DNA of 64,000 bases from JAKFDI01 sp044508835 (GCA_044508835.1 JBIQHD010000014.1:1-64000), one strand, 5' to 3'. Shown: positions 17,501 to 27,415, counted from the first letter of the stretch. Numbers and translations are program-made. The notes: generated from the letters alone by a model not told the origin.

Positions 17501-20500
17501 ACTTCGGCGCCTATGCCGATCCGGAAGGCGATCCGCTCGCCGTGGTGCAGATCGTCAACCTGCCCGGGAGCGGCACGGTCGAATTGAGCGACGGCAGCAC
17601 CTGGACCGCCATCGATCCGGGGCGGACCATCTCCGCGGCCGACATCAGCCAGGGCTACCTGCGCATCAGCGGCGCCACCGACGCCACGTCGATCGACTTC
17701 AGGGTGAGCGATGGCGCGGGCTGGAGCGACAAGACCTACCAGCTGGCCGTCGACGTGTACGAGGAAGCCGGCACGGCCCAGTTCGCCGACTCCTCCGTGT
17801 CGACCGCACAGGCCAGCACCTGGACCAACGTCTACACCGGCGACGCACTGAGCGGCTACACCGGTACCGTGCGCGTGGTGGTCGACGTGACCGGCGGCGG
17901 CACCGTGCGCCTGTCGAGCCTGCCGGCGGGCGTCACCGCCATCACGCAAGGCTATGACAGCCCCACCGATGGGTCGGCCACGAGCATCGCGTTCGAAGGC
18001 TCGCTGGCCGACGTGAACGCCGCGCTCCAGCTGCTGCAGGCGAACCGCGGGACCCACCCGGACGTCACGCTGAACATCAGCGCCATCAAGGGCGGGGCGG
18101 CCTACAACCCGCTCAACGGCCACTACTACGAAGTCGTCAGCAGCCCCGGCATCAGCTGGAGCGATGCCCAGGTGGCTGCGGCCGGACGCAGCTTCAACGG
18201 CCTGACCGGCTACCTCGCCACCATCACGTCGTCGGCAGAGAACGACTTCCTGCTGGACAAGCTGCCCGCCGACGCGTGGATCGGCGCCAGCGATGCGGGT
18301 ACCGAAGGCACCTGGATGTGGATGACCGGCCCCGAGGCGGGCCAGGTCTTCTCCATCGGCAACGACGCGCCCATCCCCCAGGGCGGGCACTACGTCAACT
18401 GGAATGCCGGCGAGCCGAACGACTCCGATGGCGACGAGGACTACGCCCAGTTCTACGCAGCGGGTGGCGTGAACCCCGGCCGCTGGAACGACCTGGACGG
18501 CACCTCGCAGGACTACTACATCGTCGAGTACGGCGGCAACGGCGGCACCCTGCAGGAGCAGGCCTCGCGCACCATCACCCTGTCGGCGGCCGAGCCGTCG
18601 ATCAGCGTGGCCGGCACCGCCGCCTACACCGAGAACGCCGTACCCAAGGCGCTCAACCCGGCCCTGGCGCTGGCGGATGTCGACAACGCCACGCTCGCTT
18701 CTGCCACCGTGGCGATCACCGCGGGCTTCGAGGGCAGCGACGTGCTCGCCCTGGTGAACGACCCGGCCACGATGGGCAACATCGCGGGCTCGTACAACGC
18801 CGTGACCGGCGTGCTGACGCTCTTGTCCGATGGCGCCACGGCCACGCTCGCCCAGTGGACGGCCGCGCTCAAGGCCGTGACCTTCGCGTCCACCAGCGAT
18901 ACCCCGGCCGCGAGCCGCACCGTGTCGTGGAGCGTGAGCGACGGCACCTACATCAGCAACGTCGGCACCACCTCGATCGTGATCACCGCGGTCAACGACG
19001 GGCCGGCGGTCGGCCACCTGAACGACGTGACGGTCGCGGCCGGCACGCCGCTGAGCCTGAACGTCGGCAGCCCCTTCTCCGATCCTGAGGGCGACGCGAT
19101 CACCTACTCGGCCACGCTGGCCGACGGCTCGCCGCTGCCCGACTGGCTGTCGTTCGACCCGGACACGCACGTGTTCAGCGGCAATCCGCCCGCGGGCACG
19201 CCCTACTACACGCTGCGCGTCGTCGGAACCGATGCCCACGGCGCCAGCGCCTCCAGCAGCTTCACGCTGCACCTGACGACGCCCGCCGAGGCCACGAGCG
19301 CGGCCAACAACCCCGGCGTCGTGACCGTCACCGGCACGCCGCGGCAGGGCGAGACGCTGACCGCCAATCCGCCCAGCGACGACGACGGCTACACCGGCGG
19401 CGTCGCCTACCAGTGGCAGGTGTCGGCCGACGGCCTGAGCTGGACCGACGTCACCGGTGCGCGCGGGCAGGGCCAGACCCTGACGCTGGCCGAGAGCGAG
19501 TCGGCCCAGTACGTGCGCGTGCAGGCCTTCTACAACGACAACGGCGGCACCGCCGAGGCCCCGGTGTCGACGGCGGTCGAGGTCGAGAACGTGAACGACG
19601 CCGGCAGCGCCGTGATCACCGGCTCGCCGGTTCCCGGGCAGACGCTCGTCGCCACGCTGACCGACCCGGACGGCCTGATCGACGCCGAGCCGACCTACCG
19701 GTGGTTCCGCGACGGCGTCGAGATCGCGGGCGCCACCTACAGCGCCTACACCCTCACCAACGACGACGGGGGCAAGCACATCAGCGTGGAGGTGAGCTAC
19801 ACCGACGACCACGGCACCGCGGAAGTCGTCACCTACACCAAGCCCGAGCCGATCCAGCTCGGCGCCGTGGCGCCCGTCGCCTCGAACGACACCGCCACCG
19901 CCACCGAGGCCGGCGGCCTCGCGAACGCGGTGCCCGGCAGCAACGCCAGCGGCAACCTGCTGGCCAACGACAGCGACGCCAACGCCGGCGACACGCTGTC
20001 GGTCACCGGCCTGCGCATGGGCGCCGCCGAAGGCCTGGGCCGACCCGCCAGCGAGGACGGCGGCGACTTCGTCATCGCCGGCGACTACGGCACCCTGCGC
20101 GTCAACAAGGCCACTGGCGCCTACACCTACGAGGTGGCGCAGGACAACGATTCGGTGCAGGCCATGCGGCCCGGCGACTCGCTGGTCGAGACCTTCAACT
20201 ACACCGTATCCGATTCGAGCCTGCTGAGCGACACGGCACGGCTGTCGATCACCATCAACGGCGCGAACGACTTCGCCACCGTGGCCGGCATCGCCGGCGC
20301 GGCGGTGGTGGCCGAAGACGTGCCCACGGCGCTGCCGCTGGCGCTGACCATCACCGACCCGGACGGCAGCGGCAGCTTCGCGCTGCGCCTGCACGTGGAC
20401 GCCGGCACGCTGCGCGCCGTCAGCACCGACAGCGGCGTCGTCATCACCGGCAGCGACACCGGCACGCTGACGATCACCGCCGGCAGCCCGTTCGCGATCC

Positions 20501-23500
20501 AGGGCTGGCTCGCCGACAACCCGGTGCTCTACGTCACCGAGCCCAACGTGCACGGCAGCGACATCGCCACGCTGAGCTACAGCCTGGACGACGGCTCGGG
20601 CGCCGGCTTCGTCGCGCTGCCCGGCACCACGTCCATCACCTCGACCGACACCAACGACGCGGCCATCGTCGACCTCGACGGCAGCACGCCCGGCAACAAC
20701 TTCACCACCACCTTCCGCCCGCGCGGCGGCGAGGTGGCGGTGGTGGCCGACAGCGTGACCATCACCGACATCGACCCGGCCGACGGCCTGATGTCGGCCG
20801 TCGTCACCCTGGCCGGCGGCGCCTTCGACAACGCCTTCGGCACCACCTACGAGACGCTGCGCTCCACCGCGGGCGACGCCTTCGAGGGCTCGCTCGGCAC
20901 CATCGTGATCACCGGCAACGGCACCGGGCCCAACGGCCTGACCGGCGCCACGCAGCTCACCTTCACCGGCGCCGGCACGCAGCACGACTACGAGGCGGCG
21001 CTGAAGACGGTCTTCTACAACAACGCCAACCCCAACGCCTTCTCCGGCGACCGCACGATCACCGTGACGGTGAGCGACTCGGTGAACCAGGAGTCCGACG
21101 CGAGCCTGTTCTCCATCCTCGCGCCCAACGCGGACATCGCGGTCGGCCAGCGCATCTTCATCGACGGCGAGGACTCCGGCTACACCGTCGCGGCCAAGGT
21201 GGACGATCAGAACTTCGTCGCCAGCGGCCCGCTCTCGGGCCTGGACGCCGGCTCCGCGCTGTCCTTCTACGCCGCGGGCTCGCTGGTGACCACCGCCGTG
21301 CAGTCGGGGCCGACCATCGCCACCACCACCATCGAGGTGCCGTGGACGCCGGTGATCGACATGAGCGGCGAGACCATCGCCGGCCGCGACCACGCGGTGA
21401 CCTACACCGAGGGCCAGGCGGGCGTGGCCATCGCCAAGGCCGACGCGAGCATCACCGACCAGGACGGCAACATCGCCAGCGTCGTGGTCACGCTCACGAA
21501 CCCGCTGGACGGCGGGGCCGAGTCGCTGTTCATCAGCGGGGCGCTGCAGACGCAGCTCGCGTCGATGGGCATCACGGTGACGGGCAGCGGCACGCACCAG
21601 GTCACGCTGTCGGGCGACAAGGACGCCACGTTCTTCCAGATCGGCCTGCGCGGCATCCAGTACGCCAACACCTCCGACCATCCGGACGTCACGCAGCGCG
21701 TCGTCGGCGTGGCGAGCACCGACGTCGACGGCAACACCGGCGTCGGCGCCAAGACCACGATCAACCTCGTGGCCGTCAACGACGCGCCCACCGGCACCGA
21801 CGGCACCGTCACCGCGGCGGAAGACACGGCGCAGGTGCTGGCCGTGTCCGACTTCGGCTTCGTCGACGTGGACGGCAACAGCTTCGCGAGCCTGACCGTC
21901 GTCAGCCTGCCGGCCTCCGGCACGCTCACGCTCGACGGCGTCGCGGTCACGGCCGGCCAGGTGATCACCGTGGCCGACATCGCCGCGGGCAAGTTCGTCT
22001 ACACCCCGGCGGCCGACGTCAGCGGCGCGGCGGCGGCGAGCTTCGGCTTCAAGGTGCAGGACGACGGCGGCACCGCCAACGGCGGCGTCGAGCTCGACCC
22101 GAGCGCCAACACGCTCACCTTCGACCTCACGCCCGCCAACGACGCGCCGGTGATGACGGCGGCGGCCCCGCAGCTGGCCGCCATCGGCGAGGACGACCTG
22201 GCCAACGCCGGCCAGCGCGTCAGCGACTTCGTCGGCGCAGGCGCCGGCAAGACCGGCGTGGCCGATGCCGACACGCTGAACAACGGCGGCGCCGGCCATG
22301 CGCCCGAGGCCGTGGGCCAGGGCATCGCCATCCATGCGCTCGCCAACGACGGCCCGGCCGCGGGCGGCGCGTGGGAGTACTCCATCGACGACGGCGCGAC
22401 CTGGATCGCCGTCGGCGCGGTGAGCGAGGGCAGCGCCCTGCTGCTCGGCGCGAACGACCGCATCCGCTTCGTGCCGGACGGCGAGAACGGCACCACCGCC
22501 ACCTTCAGCTACTACCTGTGGGACGGCGCGGCCGGCACGGCCGGCGACAAGGCCGACGCCGCCGCGCGCGGCGGCGCGAGCGCCTTCTCCACCGGCAGCG
22601 ACACGGCGACGATCGTGGTGACGCCGGTCAACGACGCCGCCACCATCGACCTGAACGGCGCGGCCGGCGGCACCGGCTACACGGCCGTCTTCCGCCCGCG
22701 CGGCGAGGGCGTGGCCGTGGTCGGCGACGACATCGTCATCGGCGACGTCGACAGGCTCGACGCCGGCACGCCCGACACGCTGGTCTCGGCCACCGTCGCC
22801 CTCGCCGGCGGCACGCTCGACAACCAGTTCGGCGTCACCTACGAGACCCTGCACTCGACCGCGGGCAGCGCCTACGAGGGCTCGCTCGGCACCATCGTCA
22901 TCACCGGCAACGGCAGCGGCGCCAACGGCCTGACCGAGGCGACCGTGCTCACCTTCACCGGCGCCGGCACCCGCGCCGACTACGAGTCGGCGCTGAAGAC
23001 GGTCATCTACGACAACGCCAACCCGAACGCCTTCTCGGGCGACCGCACCGTCGAGATCACCGTGCGCGACGCCTCGGTGAGCACCGGCGATGCCGGCGAC
23101 GGGCTGGAGTCGGCCGTGGCCGTCGCCACCGTGCAGGTGCCGTGGACCCCGGTGATCGACATGAACGGCGACGCGGCCGAAGGGCGCAACGCGAACGTGT
23201 CGTACACCGAGCATGCGCCGGGCGTGGCGATCGCCGCCCCCGATGCGTCCATCGTCGACCAGGACGGCAACATCGCCACCGTCACGATCACGCTGACCAA
23301 CCCGCTCGACGGCGCGGCCGAGAAGCTGTTCGTCGCCCCCTCGCTGGTGGCGCAGCTCGCCTCGGTGGGCATCACCATCTCCGGCAACGACACCCACGCC
23401 ATCATCCTGTCGGGCAACCGCGACGGCACGGTGTTCCAGCTCGCGCTGCGGGCCATCCGCTACGTCAACGAGTCGCACGACGCCGACCTCACGCCGCGCG

Positions 23501-26500
23501 TGGTGACCATCGCCGCGGTCGACCAGGCCGGCAACGACGGCGTGGGCGCGCAGACCGTCATCAACCTCGTGCCCGTGAACGACGCGCCCGAGGGCATCGA
23601 CAGCAGCGCCACGCTGGACGAGGACACGAGCCACACCTTCGCGATGGCCGACTTCGGCCACACCGACGCGGAAGGCGATGCGCTGCAGTCGGTGGTGATC
23701 ACCACGCTGCCGGGCACCGGCACGCTCACGCTCGACGGCGTGGCCGTGACCGCGGGCCAGGAGATCGCGGTGGCCGACATCGATGCCGGCAAGCTGGTCT
23801 ACACGCCGCTGCCGGACGCGAACGGCGTCCCGTCGACGACCTTCACCTTCCAGCTGCGCGACACCGGCGGCACGGCCAACGGCGGCGCCGACCTGGACGC
23901 GACGCCGAACACCTTCACGCTCAACGTCACCCCGGTCAACGACGCGCCCACGGGCAGCGTCACGATGGGCGGCAGCGTGCGCGAAGGCGCCACGCTCACG
24001 GCGCTGCCGGCCATCACCGACGTGGACCGCACGTCCGGCGAGATCGACGCGGCCACCACCTACCAGTGGCAGGTCCGCACGGTGCCGGACGGCGCCTGGA
24101 CGGACGTCGCCGGCGCCACCGGCGCCACCTTCGTGCCGACGGCGGCCGAGCGCAACCACGAGGTGCGCGTCGTCGTCACCTACGAGGACGTGAGCTCGCC
24201 GCTGGCGACCGTGACGTACGACTCGGCCGTCGCCGGCCAGCCGGCCATCGTCGGCGACACGGACGGCAACATCGAGCTGGTGATCGACACCGACGAGCCG
24301 GTGATCATCTGGATGCCGGAAGGCGACGTGGACGTCACCAACACCGGCGCCGGCCCGCTCACCGTGGAAGGCCTGCCCGACGGCGGCACGCTGACGGTGG
24401 ACGGCGAGGGCGACACCACGCTGTCCAACCCGCTGGGCGACGTCAACGTCGACAACGCCGGCCCGGGCACCGTCACGGTGACCGGCCTGCCGGACGACGC
24501 CACGGTCACGACCTCGGGCGACGGCGACGTGGTCATCGACGACCCGCTGGGCGGCGTCGAGCTGGTCAACCACGGCGACGGCGAAGTCACGGTCATCGGC
24601 CTGAACGACGGCGAGACGCTGGACGTGAGCGGCGACGGCCCGACCACGGTGGCCGACCCGGACGGCGACCTCACGGTCGCCAACGCCGGCCCCGGCACCG
24701 TCACCGCCACCGGCGTGAACGACGGCGCGGTCGTCGCCACCTCGGGCAACGGCCCGGTGGTGATCGACGATCCCGAGGGCAGCCTCGAGGTGGTGAACGC
24801 CGGCCCCGGCCAGGTGACGGTCTCCGGCATCGACGACGGCGCGGCGCTGGTCGTGGACGGCAGCGGCCCGACCACGGTGGCCGACCCTGACGGCGACCTC
24901 GACCTCACGAACAACGGCACCGGCTACGTCACGGTGACCGGCGCCGCGGACGGCGCGCAGATCACCACCGCCGGCACCGGCGACGTGTACGTGCGCAGCC
25001 CGCAGGGCGACCTCGACCTCGTCAACAACCAGAGCGGCGGCGGCGACCTGTTCGTCGACCATGCGCAGGACGGCGCGACGCTGAACGTCAGCGGTCCCGG
25101 CCCGACGCGGCTCACCAACCCCGAAGGCGACCTGACGATCGACAACGCCGGCCCCGGCGTGGTCACGGCGCGCTGCCTGGTCGACGGCAAGACGGTCACC
25201 ACCTCGGGCGCCGGCGACATCGTCATCGGCAACCCGCGCGGCGACGTGGTGCTGGTCAACCAGGGCCCGGGCACCGTCACGGTGGAGGAACTGCATGCCG
25301 GCCACTCGGTGGACGTGAGCGGCGCCGGCCCCACCACGGTGGACCCGGACGGCGACGCGACGGTGAACAACGCCGGCCCGGGCACCGTCACCACGACGGG
25401 CGTGGCCAACGGCGCGACGCTCGGCTTCGGCGGCGACGGCCCGCAGGTCGTCGACCTGAGCGGCATTCCCGCGGGCGGCGACGTCACGCTGAACAACGGC
25501 GGCGGCGCGAACGTGGAGGTGCGCAACCTGCCGGCCGACGCCGTGGTGCATGCCAACGGCAGCGGCGACGTGACCCTGCAGGCGCCCTCGGGCGACATCA
25601 CCGTCGACAACGACGGCACCGGCACGGTGTTCGTCGACCAGGTCGCCGACGGCGTGACGGTCACCAAGACGGGCTCCGGCCCGGCGGTGATCGACCACCC
25701 GGTGGGCGGCTTCACGCTCGACAACGGCGACACCGGCCTCGTCACCGTGCGCCACCTCGACCCCGGCCAGACGCTGGTGGTCGAGGGCACCGGCCCGGTG
25801 GCGGTGGAGGCCGACCTCGCCGCGGGCGAGCGCATCGTGGTCGACACGAGCGCCAACAGCAACGTGCAGCTCAGCAACCTCGGCGCCGGCGTGATCGACG
25901 TGGTCGGCGACCTGACGCTCGACGGCGACGACGCGCTCACCCTCACGCTGAACGGCGCGGGGACCACCGAGCTGACGGTCACCGGCGAGGTCTCGCTCGC
26001 CGGCACGCCGCTGCGCCTGCAGCTCGACCCGGCCTACGACGCGAACCTGGGCGACACCATCACGCTGCTCGACAACGACGGCACCGACGCCATCGTCGGC
26101 ACCTTCGACGGCCTGCCGGAAGGCGCGCCGGTCTACGTGGGCGGCCAGCTCTTCAGCATCAGCTACGTGGGCGGCAGCGGCAACGACGTGGTGCTCACCC
26201 GCATCAACGACGCGCCGACCGGGGCCGTCACGGTCAACGGCACGCCGGCCCAGGGCCAGACCCTGACGGCCAGCCACACCCTGGCCGACACCGACGGCCT
26301 GGGCACGGTCAGCTACCGCTGGCTGGCCGACGGCACGCTGCTGGCCGTGGGCGCGAGCTACGTGGTGGGCCAGGAGGCGGTGGGCAAGGCCATCACGGTG
26401 GTCGCCAGCTACACCGACGCCGAGGGCACGGTGGAGACGGTGACCAGCGCCGCCACGGCGCCGATCGCCAACGTCAACGACGCGCCGACCGGCCAGGTGC

Positions 26501-27363
26501 TGATCGCCGGCACGGCCACCCTCGGGCAGACGCTCGTCGCCTCGAACACGCTGGCCGATGCCGACGGCATGGGCGCGGTGTCCTACCAGTGGCAGGCCGA
26601 CGGCGCGGACATCGCTGGCGCCACCGGCGCCAGCCTGCTGGTGGGCCGCGGCGAGATCGGCAAGGTGCTCACGGTGGTGGCCAGCTACACCGACGGCTAC
26701 GGCGCCGGCGAGCACGTGTCCAGCGCGCCCACCGTGCAGGTGGCCGACGGCACGGTCGGCGTGTCGCCCGACGTGGAAGCGCAGGTGCCGGGCCTCGGCT
26801 CGGGCCTGGCCGGCGACGGCAACGGCGACGGCGTGGCCGACACGCTGCAGCCCTCGGTCGCCTCCACGGCGCTCGGGCGCGGCGGCGACGCGCCGTCGAC
26901 CTTCGTCACGCTGGTGGTCGACTCGGTGGACGGCAAGGTGCGCGAAGGCAGCACCGACCGCCTCATGGAGTTCTCGCCGGTGGACACGCCGAGCGACCTG
27001 CCCTCCTGGGCGCAGCTGCCGGCCGGCGAGATCGGCTTCACCGCGGCGGTGGACGCCGCGGGCGTGACCAAGAACTTCAGCCTCTACGTGGACAAGGACC
27101 TGGGCGTCAACGGCTACTGGTCGAAGAACGCCGACGGCGTGCTCGTCAACCTCGCGAGCGAGGCCTACGGCGGGCGCATCGTGGAGGAAGGCGGCAAGCT
27201 GCGCCTGGACTTCCAGATCACCGAAGGCGGCGAGTTCGACCACGGCACGGCCGGCGACACCACCATCGTCAACCACGGGGCGGCGGGCCATGCGTCGCTC
27301 AGCCTCATCGGGTATACCGTCGACACCCCCGTCGCCGCCGATGGCGTGAACATGTGGGACTGA
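14554..27363 (+). CDS. Giant predicted type I secreted protein (DUF4347, lectin, cadherin-like, choice-of-anchor U)
   Basis: A 4269-residue acidic protein without Sec signal, directly after the type I secretion genes, so probably their cargo. Residues 5-170 are DUF4347, with H63 (HIVSHG) and C106 (LYGCN). A beta-rich unnamed region follows to about 430. Then come many cadherin/Ig-like domains joined by about fourteen NDAP-like linkers. A C-type lectin domain sits at 1180-1331 (E1287-P-N; W1311-N-D). A block around 2034-2533 recurs around 2693-3132. Thirteen 38-residue repeats span about 3257-3756, two related domains about 3884-4067, and a choice-of-anchor U domain (NGYWSKNADGVLVNLAS) about 4135-4260. 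I find only two cysteines, C106 and C3541. ATG 14554 was chosen over an in-frame GTG three codons upstream. Adhesion or matrix function is inferred. Confidence 0.9.
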   Translation: MTTATPLSILFIDPAVTDIDALLAGVDPATEVVRLSADRDGLAQIAEALAGHSDVAAVHIVSHGAPGALTLGNGTVDQASLAAHAVELATIREALAEGADLLLYGCNVAEGRTGHDFMTALAEATGADIAASEDLTGAGSLGGDWVLEASTGAIEAVAIEAPGMATTLDSARGIFDNGYIKFGWSGDGSFGYGSNQTPGIFYDTTGNHVYPANADFLTPGSPFEFFAVKIGSSTFVNNNTSYTSPRMPTTTDTSGIVTAGGKTYGTLKFTSVINGLEIVQTYTLGATDQVISISVSIRNTTASTIYGVKYARGIDPDVDSPLGTTATHNNRGAGDIAASDIVLGTGPISNRVIGLYTNSSTAHNTSVSPGWSTDPAALLANSSNNYADSTINLAFDLGDIAAGQTKNFSLAYVFAANAAALEESVAQVPPSNPVPTLTDFAVPVDTVAEDTQVEITFAELAAQGNEADLNADGSPGSVTAFVVKAVSGGTLLIGTSAATATAWAPSSNDVVNGTLKAYWTPAANANGTLPAFTVVARDAEGAVSASPVTVRVNVTAVNDAPTLASDMTLTPVAEDAAVNKGATVAALVTPRFADVDGDALAGIVVVGNDADPDTEGHWEYSTDGGLTWLDVGTVSDANGLVLSAGTALRFAALPDWHGTPSGLTVHGVDSAFAGDFTSGATRATFDTTTDAVTSGVSVDSRTIGTTIASVNDAPVFTSAPAAIGLSETAGDDVAAALDSGLLTGTLTATDVDDDTADLSFAIRGGTEAGGSYSKAGLFGTLTLDAATGAWSYAATNMVALNALAEGAVATETFEVKVVDPHGAESVQTLTVTFTGTNDVPVLASAVADQVFDGAGAWTFQIPANAFTDAEGLPLNYKIEVLDGGGNVIHEITAATGLGTDPTAWLSFDPASRTLTGTPLDGALPLTFKVTATDSEGASVDSTFELTLVPGASDANTAVNAPPVSTNDRISVDVNTPHVLSLSDFGAYADPEGDPLAVVQIVNLPGSGTVELSDGSTWTAIDPGRTISAADISQGYLRISGATDATSIDFRVSDGAGWSDKTYQLAVDVYEEAGTAQFADSSVSTAQASTWTNVYTGDALSGYTGTVRVVVDVTGGGTVRLSSLPAGVTAITQGYDSPTDGSATSIAFEGSLADVNAALQLLQANRGTHPDVTLNISAIKGGAAYNPLNGHYYEVVSSPGISWSDAQVAAAGRSFNGLTGYLATITSSAENDFLLDKLPADAWIGASDAGTEGTWMWMTGPEAGQVFSIGNDAPIPQGGHYVNWNAGEPNDSDGDEDYAQFYAAGGVNPGRWNDLDGTSQDYYIVEYGGNGGTLQEQASRTITLSAAEPSISVAGTAAYTENAVPKALNPALALADVDNATLASATVAITAGFEGSDVLALVNDPATMGNIAGSYNAVTGVLTLLSDGATATLAQWTAALKAVTFASTSDTPAASRTVSWSVSDGTYISNVGTTSIVITAVNDGPAVGHLNDVTVAAGTPLSLNVGSPFSDPEGDAITYSATLADGSPLPDWLSFDPDTHVFSGNPPAGTPYYTLRVVGTDAHGASASSSFTLHLTTPAEATSAANNPGVVTVTGTPRQGETLTANPPSDDDGYTGGVAYQWQVSADGLSWTDVTGARGQGQTLTLAESESAQYVRVQAFYNDNGGTAEAPVSTAVEVENVNDAGSAVITGSPVPGQTLVATLTDPDGLIDAEPTYRWFRDGVEIAGATYSAYTLTNDDGGKHISVEVSYTDDHGTAEVVTYTKPEPIQLGAVAPVASNDTATATEAGGLANAVPGSNASGNLLANDSDANAGDTLSVTGLRMGAAEGLGRPASEDGGDFVIAGDYGTLRVNKATGAYTYEVAQDNDSVQAMRPGDSLVETFNYTVSDSSLLSDTARLSITINGANDFATVAGIAGAAVVAEDVPTALPLALTITDPDGSGSFALRLHVDAGTLRAVSTDSGVVITGSDTGTLTITAGSPFAIQGWLADNPVLYVTEPNVHGSDIATLSYSLDDGSGAGFVALPGTTSITSTDTNDAAIVDLDGSTPGNNFTTTFRPRGGEVAVVADSVTITDIDPADGLMSAVVTLAGGAFDNAFGTTYETLRSTAGDAFEGSLGTIVITGNGTGPNGLTGATQLTFTGAGTQHDYEAALKTVFYNNANPNAFSGDRTITVTVSDSVNQESDASLFSILAPNADIAVGQRIFIDGEDSGYTVAAKVDDQNFVASGPLSGLDAGSALSFYAAGSLVTTAVQSGPTIATTTIEVPWTPVIDMSGETIAGRDHAVTYTEGQAGVAIAKADASITDQDGNIASVVVTLTNPLDGGAESLFISGALQTQLASMGITVTGSGTHQVTLSGDKDATFFQIGLRGIQYANTSDHPDVTQRVVGVASTDVDGNTGVGAKTTINLVAVNDAPTGTDGTVTAAEDTAQVLAVSDFGFVDVDGNSFASLTVVSLPASGTLTLDGVAVTAGQVITVADIAAGKFVYTPAADVSGAAAASFGFKVQDDGGTANGGVELDPSANTLTFDLTPANDAPVMTAAAPQLAAIGEDDLANAGQRVSDFVGAGAGKTGVADADTLNNGGAGHAPEAVGQGIAIHALANDGPAAGGAWEYSIDDGATWIAVGAVSEGSALLLGANDRIRFVPDGENGTTATFSYYLWDGAAGTAGDKADAAARGGASAFSTGSDTATIVVTPVNDAATIDLNGAAGGTGYTAVFRPRGEGVAVVGDDIVIGDVDRLDAGTPDTLVSATVALAGGTLDNQFGVTYETLHSTAGSAYEGSLGTIVITGNGSGANGLTEATVLTFTGAGTRADYESALKTVIYDNANPNAFSGDRTVEITVRDASVSTGDAGDGLESAVAVATVQVPWTPVIDMNGDAAEGRNANVSYTEHAPGVAIAAPDASIVDQDGNIATVTITLTNPLDGAAEKLFVAPSLVAQLASVGITISGNDTHAIILSGNRDGTVFQLALRAIRYVNESHDADLTPRVVTIAAVDQAGNDGVGAQTVINLVPVNDAPEGIDSSATLDEDTSHTFAMADFGHTDAEGDALQSVVITTLPGTGTLTLDGVAVTAGQEIAVADIDAGKLVYTPLPDANGVPSTTFTFQLRDTGGTANGGADLDATPNTFTLNVTPVNDAPTGSVTMGGSVREGATLTALPAITDVDRTSGEIDAATTYQWQVRTVPDGAWTDVAGATGATFVPTAAERNHEVRVVVTYEDVSSPLATVTYDSAVAGQPAIVGDTDGNIELVIDTDEPVIIWMPEGDVDVTNTGAGPLTVEGLPDGGTLTVDGEGDTTLSNPLGDVNVDNAGPGTVTVTGLPDDATVTTSGDGDVVIDDPLGGVELVNHGDGEVTVIGLNDGETLDVSGDGPTTVADPDGDLTVANAGPGTVTATGVNDGAVVATSGNGPVVIDDPEGSLEVVNAGPGQVTVSGIDDGAALVVDGSGPTTVADPDGDLDLTNNGTGYVTVTGAADGAQITTAGTGDVYVRSPQGDLDLVNNQSGGGDLFVDHAQDGATLNVSGPGPTRLTNPEGDLTIDNAGPGVVTARCLVDGKTVTTSGAGDIVIGNPRGDVVLVNQGPGTVTVEELHAGHSVDVSGAGPTTVDPDGDATVNNAGPGTVTTTGVANGATLGFGGDGPQVVDLSGIPAGGDVTLNNGGGANVEVRNLPADAVVHANGSGDVTLQAPSGDITVDNDGTGTVFVDQVADGVTVTKTGSGPAVIDHPVGGFTLDNGDTGLVTVRHLDPGQTLVVEGTGPVAVEADLAAGERIVVDTSANSNVQLSNLGAGVIDVVGDLTLDGDDALTLTLNGAGTTELTVTGEVSLAGTPLRLQLDPAYDANLGDTITLLDNDGTDAIVGTFDGLPEGAPVYVGGQLFSISYVGGSGNDVVLTRINDAPTGAVTVNGTPAQGQTLTASHTLADTDGLGTVSYRWLADGTLLAVGASYVVGQEAVGKAITVVASYTDAEGTVETVTSAATAPIANVNDAPTGQVLIAGTATLGQTLVASNTLADADGMGAVSYQWQADGADIAGATGASLLVGRGEIGKVLTVVASYTDGYGAGEHVSSAPTVQVADGTVGVSPDVEAQVPGLGSGLAGDGNGDGVADTLQPSVASTALGRGGDAPSTFVTLVVDSVDGKVREGSTDRLMEFSPVDTPSDLPSWAQLPAGEIGFTAAVDAAGVTKNFSLYVDKDLGVNGYWSKNADGVLVNLASEAYGGRIVEEGGKLRLDFQITEGGEFDHGTAGDTTIVNHGAAGHASLSLIGYTVDTPVAADGVNMWD
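20653..23950 (+). repeat. Duplicated multidomain block inside the giant gene
   Basis: The protein encoded by 20653-22150 is closely matched by that of 22630-23950. Shared strings in the same order include LGTIVITGNG, NANPNAFSGDRT, VPWTPVIDM, TLTNPLDG and TLTLDGVAVTAGQ. The first copy has roughly 60 extra residues (about 21095-21335). A different domain (22150-22630), itself resembling one near 16.25-16.7 kb, separates the copies. This indicates growth of the gene by internal segmental duplication. Confidence 0.85.
24322..25819 (+). repeat. Thirteen 114-bp (38-residue) tandem repeats
   Basis: The encoded repeat has the pattern GDvtVdNaGpGtVtVtgl, then xDGxtvttsGdGp, then a short strand ending in P plus one residue. 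Thirteen consecutive copies fit, most exactly 38 residues, one or two with small indels. The regular G/D/N turns and alternating Val/Thr strands suggest a beta-solenoid rod. Copies differ from each other, so the array is not recent slippage. Confidence 0.85.
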
Positions 27364-27415
27364 CGCGGCGCATGCCCCGAACAGAACAGCGTACTGAACA
27401 GGAGAAGGAAATCGA

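Noticed and set aside
24322..25819. Regular 114-bp periodicity as a CRISPR array
   Set aside because: The repeats are divergent at DNA level, lack unique spacers and lie in frame inside a coding sequence.
26170..26187. GGSGND motif as evidence for an RTX calcium-binding array
   Set aside because: It occurs once, at the end of a beta domain; there is no series of nonapeptides.
14554..27363. LapA-type adhesin controlled by LapG/LapD proteolysis
   Set aside because: I see no LapG or LapD gene in the window and no recognisable N-terminal retention module; the N-terminus is DUF4347.
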